Source: JAUXFS01 sp050329575 (GTDB taxonomy: Bacteria > Pseudomonadota > Alphaproteobacteria > Rhodospirillales > Defluviicoccaceae). From it: 49,086 bases of DNA. Below, one piece after another: positions 1 through 8,322 of this stretch (position 1 is its first letter; every line of letters starts with the position of its first letter). The stretch is from positions 1-49,086 of the forward strand of contig JBHJOP010000018.1 of assembly GCA_050329575.1 (NCBI GenBank). Direction: 5' to 3'. The position numbers were made by a program, and so were the translations under genes. The notes under the pieces are model-generated. The model made no database searches. It saw nothing but the letters and a program-made list of their open reading frames with translations, and was not told where the DNA came from.

Positions 1-135
1 GGCAGCGCCGCTGCCGTCGTCGCCCATCTGAAGCGATACGCCGAACCGCCGCTGGCCGAGGCGCTGGCGGGGATCGACGCCGTCGCCGACCACGGCTACG
101 ACTGGACGCTCAACGACGCCGCCCCGATGCGGTGA
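1..135 (+). CDS. C-terminal end of an unidentified protein (partial)
   Basis: Frame 1 is open from the window edge to a TGA at 133-135 and encodes the last 44 residues of a protein, ending YDWTLNDAAPMR. The codons have the high third-position GC of the neighbouring genes, so this looks like a genuine gene tail. I recognise no family: the piece holds an LKRY segment and an Ala/Leu-rich helix but no diagnostic motif. The next gene on the same strand begins 117 bases downstream after a lower-GC stretch, so the two are probably not one operon. Confidence 0.6.
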   Translation, partial: GSAAAVVAHLKRYAEPPLAEALAGIDAVADHGYDWTLNDAAPMR

Positions 136-197
136 CGCGCGGGTGGCTGGCGGGACCGGCATGGGCATGGTATATGTACAGATGAGACACCTGGATG

Positions 198-237
198 GCC
201 GTGCGGAGACCGCCACTATGAGGCGTACGGGCACGGC
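198..237. promoter_or_regulatory. Inverted repeat upstream of the metal-efflux operon
   Basis: A perfect 7-bp inverted repeat, GCCGTGC at 198-204 and GCACGGC at 231-237, is separated by 26 bases. It lies between the end of the first partial gene and the start of the Cys-rich leader gene at 253, where the promoter of the efflux operon should be. An AT-richer stretch (TATATGTACA, 171-180) lies just upstream. It could be an operator or a hairpin in the 5-prime leader. I see no recognisable CueR or CopR box, so the assignment is weak. Confidence 0.2.
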
Positions 238-252
238 GAGAAAAGGATCGGC

Positions 253-663
253 ATGAGCGGCAGGGAGCGACCCCGCGGAGCCGGATCGGGCGGTGGCGCG
301 GCTGCCGTCTGGCTGGTCCTCGCCATGCTGTTCGCGCCGCTGTTCGGCCCCGTGGCCGCCGCCGCCGACGCGGCCGGGGGTCCCGTGGCCCATCCCGGAG
401 GCCATCCGCTCGCACTGCCCGACGTCGGCGTCGGCGTCGCCGCCGGGCCCGGAAGCGGCGACGGCTGCTGCGCCGCCACCAATGCGACCGGCTGCCCCGG
501 CCCGACCACGGACGGGTGCGGCATGGTCTGCTGTGTCGCCATCCTGACCGAGCGCCTACCGGGCGGCGGCGGCGCGCCGCTCGCCGCGAGCGACGGGCTG
601 TTCCCGGTTCCGCACCCGGCCGTCCGCGGCGGCGTCCACCCCCCTCCCGAAGCGATCGCGTGA
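253..663 (+). CDS. Small secreted Cys-rich protein leading the metal-efflux operon
   Basis: Encodes 136 residues. An N-terminal hydrophobic stretch (about residues 19-40, AVWLVLAMLFAPLFGPVAAA) followed by Ala-rich sequence looks like a Sec signal peptide, so the mature protein is probably periplasmic. The middle carries two CC pairs and further Cys (CCAAT, TGCPGP, DGCGMVCC; about residues 73-97) plus scattered His, a plausible soft-metal ligand set. The C terminus is Pro/His-rich. The gene lies 87 bases before the adaptor gene on the same strand. Small Cys/His proteins in this position are common in copper loci (CopL-like or DUF2946-like), but I cannot confirm membership. The role (metal sensing, binding or regulation) is inferred from position and composition. 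Confidence 0.7.
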   Translation: MSGRERPRGAGSGGGAAAVWLVLAMLFAPLFGPVAAAADAAGGPVAHPGGHPLALPDVGVGVAAGPGSGDGCCAATNATGCPGPTTDGCGMVCCVAILTERLPGGGGAPLAASDGLFPVPHPAVRGGVHPPPEAIA

Positions 664-750
664 TCTGAACCGGCCCGTTCCGTCCGGGATCTCCGGACGG
701 CGGCGTCCGCACGTCCGTTTCCGAACCGCGATCGCACCTGGGAGGCATCC

Positions 751-2304
751 ATGCGTGGAGTCACGATCTCGTCGCTGTTGGTCACGATGCTCGCCGCCGG
801 CGCCGCCGGCTGGGCGCTCGAGCGCTTTCTGTTGCAGGGGGGGGGGCCGATGGACCACGGCCGCCCCCCGGCCGCCGCGGACCAGGATCGCAGGATCCTC
901 TACTGGGTGGCGCCGATGGATCCCAACTATCGCCGCGACGGTCCCGGCAAGTCGCCGATGGGGATGGACCTGATCCCCGTCTACGAGGGCGAAGACACGG
1001 AGGAGCCGGGGGTGGTGGCGGTGAGCGCGGCGACCGCGGCCACGATCGGGGTGCGGCAGGCCACCGTCGAGCGGCGGACGCTGACGCCCGAGGTCCGCAC
1101 CTTCGGCCGGGTGGCCTACGACGAACGCCTGACCCGGCACATCCACGTGCGCGCCAACGGCTGGGTCGAACGGCTGAACGTCCGCCGCGAGGGCGAACGG
1201 GTGCGCCGGGGCGAGCTTCTGTTCGAGTTCTTCGCACCCGACCTGTCGATCGCGGCGATGGAGCATCAGCGGGAGTTGCAGCGCGGCGATGCGCGCGGCA
1301 TCGCCATCACCCGCCTGAAGCTGCAGTCGCTCGGGGTCAGCGACCGCCAGATCGCCGCCCTCGGGTCGGACGGCGGCGGCGTGCGCAACATCCAGGTGTA
1401 CGCGCCCCAGGACGGCACCGTCGCCGCGATCGGGATCGCCGAGGGGATGTTCATCACCCCCGAGACGACGACCCTGTCGCTCGTCGATCTGTCGCGGGTG
1501 TGGGTGCTGGCCGACGTGTTCCAGCGCGACCTGCCGCGGGTGCGCACCGGCCTGCCGGCGACCATCGAGGCGATCGACGGCGCGCGACCGGCGCGGACCG
1601 GGACGGTCGAAACGGTGTTCCCGACCGTCAGAGAGGATACGCGGACCGTCGAACTCCGGTTGGTGTTCGACAATCCGGACGGATCGCTGTTTCCGAACGC
1701 GCTGACCCGGGTGGCGCTCACGGGCGATCCGATCGAGGACACCCTCAACGTGCCGGCCGACGCGGTGATCCGGCTCGGCGACGGCGCGCGGGTGGTGCGG
1801 ATCGTCGACGAAGGGCGATTCGAGCCGGTGGCCGTCACCCTCGGTCCGCGCATCGGCGATCGCATGGTCATCGAGAACGGCGTCGCGGAGGGCGACCGGA
1901 TCGTCGCCGCCGCCCACTTCCTGATCGATTCCGCGAGCAGCCTGCAACGCGGCCTCGATCAGATGGCGCAGGCCGACGGCGGTCACGGCGGTCATGGCGG
2001 TCATGGCAGTCACGGTGCCCAGGGCGGGACGGGTCATGGCGATCATCGCCCGGCCGCCGACCCGCAGCCGGTGTGGGCGGACGGCGAGGTCGTCGCGATC
2101 GACCCCGCCCGGCGGGCCGTGACCCTCGATCACGCCCCGGTGCCCGAACTCGGCTGGCCGACCATGGTGATGGACTTCCAGGTCGGCGCGGCGGTGGCGA
2201 TCGAGGAGCTGCGGGTCGGTGACCGGATCGATTTCGGCTTCGTCCGCACCCCGGACCGGCGCTACGAGATCCGCGAGATCCGGCCGGCCGGACCGCCGCG
2301 ATGA
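751..2304 (+). CDS. cusB: RND efflux periplasmic adaptor (CusB type) with fused CusF-like domain
   Basis: Membrane-fusion protein linking an inner-membrane RND pump to an outer-membrane channel, 517 residues. The start ATG follows GGGAGG at a normal distance. Residues 5-30 form the N-terminal membrane anchor. Residues about 47-80 match the heavy-metal-binding domain seen in CusB relatives (YWVAPMDPNY, then SPMGMDLIPVY). The beta-barrel/hairpin adaptor core follows (about 110-400). A His/Gly-rich linker at about 410-432 leads to a C-terminal domain (about 440-512) resembling CusF, with the ligand segment GWPTMVMDF and an upstream His (LDHAP). CusF is usually a separate periplasmic Cu(I)/Ag(I) chaperone. 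The fusion supports copper/silver as substrate rather than Zn/Co/Ni. The stop codon overlaps the pump gene by 4 bp. Confidence 0.93.
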   Translation: MRGVTISSLLVTMLAAGAAGWALERFLLQGGGPMDHGRPPAAADQDRRILYWVAPMDPNYRRDGPGKSPMGMDLIPVYEGEDTEEPGVVAVSAATAATIGVRQATVERRTLTPEVRTFGRVAYDERLTRHIHVRANGWVERLNVRREGERVRRGELLFEFFAPDLSIAAMEHQRELQRGDARGIAITRLKLQSLGVSDRQIAALGSDGGGVRNIQVYAPQDGTVAAIGIAEGMFITPETTTLSLVDLSRVWVLADVFQRDLPRVRTGLPATIEAIDGARPARTGTVETVFPTVREDTRTVELRLVFDNPDGSLFPNALTRVALTGDPIEDTLNVPADAVIRLGDGARVVRIVDEGRFEPVAVTLGPRIGDRMVIENGVAEGDRIVAAAHFLIDSASSLQRGLDQMAQADGGHGGHGGHGSHGAQGGTGHGDHRPAADPQPVWADGEVVAIDPARRAVTLDHAPVPELGWPTMVMDFQVGAAVAIEELRVGDRIDFGFVRTPDRRYEIREIRPAGPPR

Positions 2305-5300
2305 TCGAGGCCGTCATCCGGTGGTCGATCCGCAACCGCGGGATCGTGCTGATGCTCGCTCTCGCTGTTGCGGGGTGGGGGCTGTGGTCGTCGCTCAGAA
2401 CCCCCGTCGATGCCATTCCGGACCTCTCCGACGTGCAGGTGATCGTCAAGGTCACCTATCCGGGCCAGGCGCCGCAGATCGTCGAGGACCAGGTCACCTT
2501 TCCGATCTCGACGGCGATGCTGTCGGTGCCGCGGGCGACGACGGTGCGCGGGTTCTCGTTCTTCAACGACTCCTTCGTCTACATCCTGTTCGAAGAGGGG
2601 ACCGACCTCTACTGGGCGCGCTCGCGGGTCCAGGAGCAGCTCGCGCGGATCACCGGCGACCTGCCGGCGGAGGCGCGCGTCGCGATGGGGCCCGACGCCA
2701 CCGGCGTCGGCTGGATCTTCCAGTACGCGCTGGTCGACCGCACCGGCGAGCGCGACGCCGGCGAGCTGCGTGCCATCCAGGACTGGTTTCTCCGTCTCGA
2801 ACTGCTCGGCACCCCCGGGGTCGCCGAGGTCGCGACCATCGGCGGCATGGTCCGCCAGTACCAGGTGGTCGCCGATCCGGACCTGCTGCGTGGCTACGGC
2901 CTGACCTTGGCCGATCTGCGGACGGCGATCGGTCGCGCCAACGCCGAGACCGGCGGCTCGGTGATCGAGATGGCCGAGGCCGAATACATGGTGCGCGCCG
3001 GCGGCTACATCGCCTCGCTCGAGGACCTGCGTGCGATCCCGCTTCGAACGACCGCGCGCGGGACGCCGCTGCGGCTCGGCGACGTCGCCGAGATCCGCCA
3101 CGGTCCGGCCCTGCGCCGCGGCGTCGGCGAGTTCGACGGCGAGGGCGAGGCGGTCGGCGGCGTCATCGTCATGCGCTGGGGCGAGAACGCGCGCGAGGTG
3201 ATCCGGCTGGTCAGGGAACGCCTGGCGGCGTTGCAGGCCGGCCTGCCCGCAGGCGTCGAGATCGTGCCGACCTACGACCGTTCCGGCCTCATCGACCGCG
3301 CGGTCTCCAACCTCCGCCAGAAGCTGGCCGAGGAAATGATCGTCGTGATCCTGGTGATCGCGGCCTTCCTTCTGCACCTGCGGTCGTCGGCGGTGATTCT
3401 CCTGAGCCTGCCGCTCGGCGTTCTCGCCGCCGTCGGCGTCATGCATCTGCAAGGGATCAACGCCAACATCATGTCGCTCGGCGGCATCGCCATCGCCATC
3501 GGCACCATGGTCGACGCGGCGATCGTGATGATCGAGAGCCTGCACCGCAAGCTGGAACACGACCGCCCCGAGGGCGAAGCGCGCTGGCGGCTGGTGGCCG
3601 AGGCGGCGAGCGAGGTCGGCCCGGCGCTGTTCTTCTCGCTGGTGATCATCGCCGTCAGCTTCCTGCCGATCTTCGCGCTCGAGGCCCAGGAGGGCCGCCT
3701 GTTCAAGCCGCTCGCCTACACCAAGACCTACGCGATGGCGGCGGCGGCGATCCTCTCGGTCACCCTCGTTCCCGTGCTGATGGGGTACTTCGTGCGCGGC
3801 CGCATCATCCGCGACGCCGACAATCCCCTCAATCGCGCGCTGATGTGGCTCTACCGGCCGGCGATCGCCGCCGTCATCGCCGCACCGCGCGCCGTCGTCG
3901 CGATCGCCGTCCTGGTCGCGCTCAGCACGGTCTATCCGCTGAAACACCTCGGCAGCGAATTCATGCCCGATCTCGACGAGGGCGACTTCCTCTACATGCC
4001 GACCCTGTTCCCCTCGGTCTCGATCGGCAAGGTCGGCGAGGTGCTGGGGCAGATGAACCGCCTGATCAAGACGGTGCCCGAGGTCAAGACCGTGCACGCC
4101 AAGGCCGGACGGGCGGAGACCGCGACCGACCCCGCGCCGCTGGCGATGATCGAGACGGTGGTGCAGTTGAAGCCCCGCTCCGAATGGCGGCCGGGCATGA
4201 CGATGGACAGGATCAGGGCCGAACTCGATCGGGCGGTGCAGATCCCCGGCGTCAACAACGTCTGGATCATGCCGATCAAGAACCGCATCGACATGCTGGC
4301 GACCGGGGTGCGATCCGACCTCGGCATCCGCGTCACCGGCCCCGATCTCGCGGGCATCGGCGCAATCACGGCCGAAATCGAGCAGCTCATCGGCGGGATC
4401 GAGGGCACCGCCTCCGCCTTCGCCGAGCGCGTCGTCGGCGGCCGCTACATCGCCATCGACGTCGACCGCGAAGAGGCGGCCCGCTTCGGCCTCAACATCG
4501 AAGACGTCCATGACGTCGTCCGCTTCGCGGTCGGTGGTGCGGACGTCACCGAGACGGTGGAGGGCCGCGCCCGTTTTCCCGTCAACCTGCGTTTCCCGTG
4601 GCACGTCCGCAACTCGCCCGAAGCGCTCGCCGCGCTGCCGATCGTGACGCCCTCGAGGGCGCAGATCCCGCTCGCCGATGTGGCGACCGTGTCGTTGACC
4701 GACGGCCCCGGAATGATCCGCACCGAGAACGCGCGGCTCGCCGGCTGGGTCCACGTCAGCATCGCCGGCCGCGATCTCGGCGGCTACGTCGACGAGGCGC
4801 GCAGGCTGGTTGCCGAGCGCGTCGCGTTGCCGCCCGGCTATGCCATCGAGTATGCGGGCCGGTTCCAGTTCCTGGAGCGCGCCCGCGAACGCCTCGCCGG
4901 CGTCCTCCCGGCGACCGTCGCCATCATCGTGTTCCTGCTGTTCATGGCGTTCCGGCGAACGGCCGACGTGCTGATGGTGGCGACGTCGCTTCCGGTCGCG
5001 CTCGCCGGCGGCGCCTGGCTGATCCACCTGCTCGGGTTCAACGTGTCGGTTGCCGTCGTCGTCGGCTTCATCGCGCTCGCCGGCGTCGCGGTCGAGACGG
5101 CGGTGATCATGCTGATCTACCTCAATCTCGCCCTGGAGCGTCACCGCCGGACCGCGGCGGCGGAGGGACGGATGCTCGCGCGCGCCGATCTCGAGGACGC
5201 GGTGCGCGAAGGCGCCATTCTTCGCCTGCGGCCGAAGATGATGACCGTCGTCACCATCTTCGCCGGGCTGATGCCGCTGATGATCGGCACCGGGACGGGC

Positions 5301-5441
5301 GCGGAGGTGATGCAGCGGATCGCCGCCCCGATGGTCGGCGGCATGGTGACGGCGACGCTGCTCACGCTGCTCGTCATCCCGGCGGCGTTTCTGCTCTGGC
5401 ACCGGCGGGGACTCGGATCCGGACGGCGGAGCACGGCCTGA
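2301..5441 (+). CDS. cusA: Heavy-metal efflux RND pump (CusA type)
   Basis: Inner-membrane proton-driven RND transporter of the HME subfamily, 1046 residues, the usual length. The N terminus (RNRGIVLMLALAVAGWG) is TM1. The TM4 region shows GGIAIAIGTMVDAAIVMIE, the subfamily signature with acidic residues in the membrane. Further conserved HME stretches include RPGMTMDRIRAELD, NRIDMLATG and the final GLMPLMIGTGTGAEVMQRI. Met residues in the periplasmic cleft region (LAMIETVV, NRIDML) fit a Cu/Ag pump, though I have not aligned the methionine triad. ATG overlaps the adaptor stop (ATGA), so the two are translationally coupled. No outer-membrane factor gene follows; instead a nucleotide cyclase gene does. 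Confidence 0.95.
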   Translation: MIEAVIRWSIRNRGIVLMLALAVAGWGLWSSLRTPVDAIPDLSDVQVIVKVTYPGQAPQIVEDQVTFPISTAMLSVPRATTVRGFSFFNDSFVYILFEEGTDLYWARSRVQEQLARITGDLPAEARVAMGPDATGVGWIFQYALVDRTGERDAGELRAIQDWFLRLELLGTPGVAEVATIGGMVRQYQVVADPDLLRGYGLTLADLRTAIGRANAETGGSVIEMAEAEYMVRAGGYIASLEDLRAIPLRTTARGTPLRLGDVAEIRHGPALRRGVGEFDGEGEAVGGVIVMRWGENAREVIRLVRERLAALQAGLPAGVEIVPTYDRSGLIDRAVSNLRQKLAEEMIVVILVIAAFLLHLRSSAVILLSLPLGVLAAVGVMHLQGINANIMSLGGIAIAIGTMVDAAIVMIESLHRKLEHDRPEGEARWRLVAEAASEVGPALFFSLVIIAVSFLPIFALEAQEGRLFKPLAYTKTYAMAAAAILSVTLVPVLMGYFVRGRIIRDADNPLNRALMWLYRPAIAAVIAAPRAVVAIAVLVALSTVYPLKHLGSEFMPDLDEGDFLYMPTLFPSVSIGKVGEVLGQMNRLIKTVPEVKTVHAKAGRAETATDPAPLAMIETVVQLKPRSEWRPGMTMDRIRAELDRAVQIPGVNNVWIMPIKNRIDMLATGVRSDLGIRVTGPDLAGIGAITAEIEQLIGGIEGTASAFAERVVGGRYIAIDVDREEAARFGLNIEDVHDVVRFAVGGADVTETVEGRARFPVNLRFPWHVRNSPEALAALPIVTPSRAQIPLADVATVSLTDGPGMIRTENARLAGWVHVSIAGRDLGGYVDEARRLVAERVALPPGYAIEYAGRFQFLERARERLAGVLPATVAIIVFLLFMAFRRTADVLMVATSLPVALAGGAWLIHLLGFNVSVAVVVGFIALAGVAVETAVIMLIYLNLALERHRRTAAAEGRMLARADLEDAVREGAILRLRPKMMTVVTIFAGLMPLMIGTGTGAEVMQRIAAPMVGGMVTATLLTLLVIPAAFLLWHRRGLGSGRRSTA

Positions 5442-6577
5442 TGACCGGCATGGCATCGCCACGGACGCTCGCGCGCTTGCGGCTGTGGTTGACCGTCACC
5501 GTGTCGGCGAGCATCATCGGCGCGGTGTACTGGTCGATCCTCGGGGCCGTCTACGGGGCCGAGAGCGGCCTCGCCATGCCTCTGCACGGTGCTCAATACG
5601 GAGCGGTGATCGGCGCTACCCTCGGCCTGTTCCAGGTCATGTTCGCGGCCAGCGCGGCAAGTGCCTCGTTCCGCCGGGCGCCGTTCGCCCTCGCCCTGCT
5701 CGCCCGCACCGCAGCCGCCGCGGCGATCATCCTGGCGGCGCTGATCTTCTGCCGGATGACGCTGGGCCCCGGCCCTTTCCACAGCTCGGCATTGGCGCTC
5801 GAGCTGATCCGGGATGCCGGCGTCGCTGCGGCGATCTTCGCGGCGATTTCGTTCGTGGTGATGATGCAGCGTTTCATCGGCGGACGGGTTCTCCTCAACT
5901 TCGTGATCGGCCGCTACCACCGGCCCGTGCGCGAGGACCGGGTATTCCTGTTCCTCGATCTCGCCGACTCGACCGCGCTCAGCCAGCACCTGGGCGACAT
6001 CGGCGTGCACGCCCTGATCTCCGAAGTCTTCTTCGACATCGACGCCGTGATCCTGGAACACGGTGGCGAGGTCTACCGGTACATCGGCGATGAAATCGTC
6101 GTCACCTGGTTTCTCGCCGATTGTCGGGACGACGGCCGCTGCCTGAACTGCTACCAGTCCATCCAAGCCCTGATCGCGAGACGAGCGGACATCTATCGGA
6201 GCAGGTTCGGCGTCGTCCCGGTGTTCCGTGCCGGAATGCATGGCGGGCCCGTGGTTGTCGGCGAATGCGGCGACAGCAAGCGCGAAATCGCCTATTTCGG
6301 CGACACGATCAACACAGCGGCGCGCCTGTGCGGTGCCTGCAAGACCTTTGGTGCATCGCTGCTCGTTTCAGGTGATCTGCTCTCGAGGATCGCCGCACCC
6401 GCCAACCTGTCCCTCCAACGGCTCGGCGAGATCGTCCTGACCGGCCGGGATGAGGCGACCACCGTCTACGGAATCGGGAACCGGTGGGAGCCTCGGGCGC
6501 AGCCGCAAGAAAACTCCGCCGTGGACACCGCGGTCAGGATCCGAGGTGCCGCTGGTCCTCCGGCTCGATCACCTTGA
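5441..6577 (+). CDS. Membrane-anchored class III adenylate/guanylate cyclase
   Basis: Encodes 378 residues. Four hydrophobic segments (about residues 14-38, 53-74, 82-104, 121-145) form an N-terminal membrane domain, followed by a class III cyclase domain (about 160-355). The metal-binding aspartates are present in FLFLDLADST and YRYIGDEIVVTW, and the conserved REIAYFGDTINTAARL segment is intact, so the domain looks catalytically competent. I cannot tell ATP from GTP specificity. The start codon shares one base with the cusA stop (TGATG), implying translational coupling to the metal pump, an unusual partner. The 3-prime end overlaps the convergent antiporter gene by 44 bp. The cNMP receptors visible here are the Crp-type regulator at 24411 and the antiporter-CNBD fusion at 38159; any link is speculative. 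Confidence 0.9.
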   Translation: MTGMASPRTLARLRLWLTVTVSASIIGAVYWSILGAVYGAESGLAMPLHGAQYGAVIGATLGLFQVMFAASAASASFRRAPFALALLARTAAAAAIILAALIFCRMTLGPGPFHSSALALELIRDAGVAAAIFAAISFVVMMQRFIGGRVLLNFVIGRYHRPVREDRVFLFLDLADSTALSQHLGDIGVHALISEVFFDIDAVILEHGGEVYRYIGDEIVVTWFLADCRDDGRCLNCYQSIQALIARRADIYRSRFGVVPVFRAGMHGGPVVVGECGDSKREIAYFGDTINTAARLCGACKTFGASLLVSGDLLSRIAAPANLSLQRLGEIVLTGRDEATTVYGIGNRWEPRAQPQENSAVDTAVRIRGAAGPPARSP

Positions 6578-8255
6578 TGCCGGAGGGACGCTCCTCGCCG
6601 ATCAGCAGATCGACGGCCTGATCGGCGGCGTCCTCGAACGGTTGCAGGAACAGGTCGGCCCCGCTCGCGGTCAGCGACTCCCGCTCGCTCTCGCGGTGCA
6701 GGGCGACGGCGATCCGCCCCCGGTAGCCGTGGTCGCGAAGGGCGCGGATGAGGGCGGAGCGGGGATCGTCGGCAACGACTCCGACGCGGATCACCGGGAC
6801 CGCGGACACCACCCAGCGGACGCCGGCGAGCGGCAGGCTGGCGACGAACTCCGGGTCGGTGGCATCGCCGAAGAGGACATCGAGGCCCTCCTCGCTCCAT
6901 CGCCGGACGGCGGCGGGATTGAAGTCGATCCCGAGCACCTTGTATCCGCGCGCCACCAGGCGCTGGCCGATGGCGCCGCCGAAACGTCCGAGGCCGAACA
7001 GCAGGACATCGTAGCCGCCCTCCGCGAGGGTCGTCCGTTCGTGTGCTTCCCGCGGTGCGCCGGTCCGCTCGAAGGGGCCGAGCAGGGGCTCGATCCACGC
7101 GTAGAGTCGATGGGAATAGGTGATCATGTAGGTCGACAGACCGATGGTGATCAGGCCGACCAATGTCACCAGTCCGAGCGCATCGCTGCGGAGGTGTCCG
7201 ACGGTGATGCCGAGCGCGATGAAGATCAGCGAAAACTCGCTGATCTGGGCGACGGTCAGACCGGCGAGGAAACTGGTTCGCTTCCGATAGCCCATCGCCC
7301 CCATGATCACCACGACGATGAACGGGTTGCCGATCAACACGAACAGCGAGAACACCATCGCCGGCTCGATCTGCTCGCCGAGCAGCGAGAGATCGAGGCG
7401 GACGCCGAGCGCGAGGAAGAAGAACAGCAGCAGAAAGTCGCGCAACGGGGCCAGACGGGCGGCGATCGCCTCCCGGTAGCGGGTGGACGCCAGCGAAACG
7501 CCGGCCAGCAAGCCGCCGAGCTCCTTGCTGAAGCCGAGGTAGTCGCCGACGGCGGCGAACAGCGCGGCCCAGCCGATGGCAAAGCAGACCAGCAGCTCGG
7601 GTGCCCGCGCGAGACGCTCCACCAGCGGTTCAGCGACGAAGCGGACGAACAGCCCGACGGCGACCAGCAGCACCGCGCTCGAGGCCACGATCCGCACCAC
7701 GTCGCCGAGCGCGCCGTCGCTCGCCGCACCGACGCCGATCGCCGACAGCACGATCATCGCCAACACCACCACCAGGTCCTGGACGATCAGGAAGCCGAGC
7801 GCGATGCGCCCGTGGAGGGAATCGATCTCCCGCTTGTCGGACAGCAACTTGACGATGATGATCGTGCTCGAAAAGGTGAGCGCGACCGCGACGTAGAGGC
7901 TGGTGAGCGGATCGAGGCCGAGGGCGAGGCCGAGACCAAACCCGATCACCGACGTGAACAGCACCTGGCCGAGGCCGGTGGCGAGTGCGACCGTGCCGAG
8001 GGTGCGCACCAGGGTGAGATCGAGCTTCAGGCCGACCAGGAACAGCAGCACCGAGATGCCGAGTTCGGCGAGCAGGTCGATGTGCTCCGCCGAGCGGGCG
8101 ATATCGAGGACCGATGGTCCCGCGAGAATGCCGACGGCGATGAAGCTGACGATCAGCGGCTGACGCAGCAAGACCCCGACGAGGCCGACCGCCGCTGCCA
8201 GCACCAGGAGTGCCGCCACCTCGTAGAAGACCGAGAAGGAAACCACGTCAGGCAC
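6534..8255 (-). CDS. CPA2-family cation:proton antiporter with TrkA-N domain (KefC/KefB-like)
   Basis: Encodes 573 residues starting at GTG. The first 390 or so residues are a 12-13 segment Na+/H+-exchanger-like membrane domain (for example FIAVGILAGPSVLD and LAELGISVLLFLVGLKLDL). A cytoplasmic RCK/TrkA-N nucleotide-binding domain follows (DVLLFGLGRFGGAIGQRL, with the GxGxxG loop, then GIDFNP and FGDATDP). This layout is typical of K+ efflux antiporters gated by NAD(H) or glutathione adducts. Its 3-prime end overlaps the cyclase gene tail-to-tail. The P-type ATPase gene lies 67 bases upstream on the same strand, so the two may be co-transcribed and both serve cation homeostasis. Confidence 0.9.
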   Translation of the reverse strand: MPDVVSFSVFYEVAALLVLAAAVGLVGVLLRQPLIVSFIAVGILAGPSVLDIARSAEHIDLLAELGISVLLFLVGLKLDLTLVRTLGTVALATGLGQVLFTSVIGFGLGLALGLDPLTSLYVAVALTFSSTIIIVKLLSDKREIDSLHGRIALGFLIVQDLVVVLAMIVLSAIGVGAASDGALGDVVRIVASSAVLLVAVGLFVRFVAEPLVERLARAPELLVCFAIGWAALFAAVGDYLGFSKELGGLLAGVSLASTRYREAIAARLAPLRDFLLLFFFLALGVRLDLSLLGEQIEPAMVFSLFVLIGNPFIVVVIMGAMGYRKRTSFLAGLTVAQISEFSLIFIALGITVGHLRSDALGLVTLVGLITIGLSTYMITYSHRLYAWIEPLLGPFERTGAPREAHERTTLAEGGYDVLLFGLGRFGGAIGQRLVARGYKVLGIDFNPAAVRRWSEEGLDVLFGDATDPEFVASLPLAGVRWVVSAVPVIRVGVVADDPRSALIRALRDHGYRGRIAVALHRESERESLTASGADLFLQPFEDAADQAVDLLIGEERPSGIKVIEPEDQRHLGS

Positions 8256-8322
8256 GGCAGGGAGGCCCGTTCAGCCGTCGATCGTGTCGATCATGCCGCA
8301 TCCGCGCGGGTCGCGGCAGGTC

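Noticed and set aside
556..2133. 525-codon minus-strand frame opposite cusB
   Set aside because: Shadow of the adaptor gene, with no start context or domain.
2262..5462. 1,066-codon minus-strand frame opposite cusA
   Set aside because: The cusA frame has complete RND motifs and proper coupling to cusB; the antisense peptide is repetitive Asp/Arg/His.
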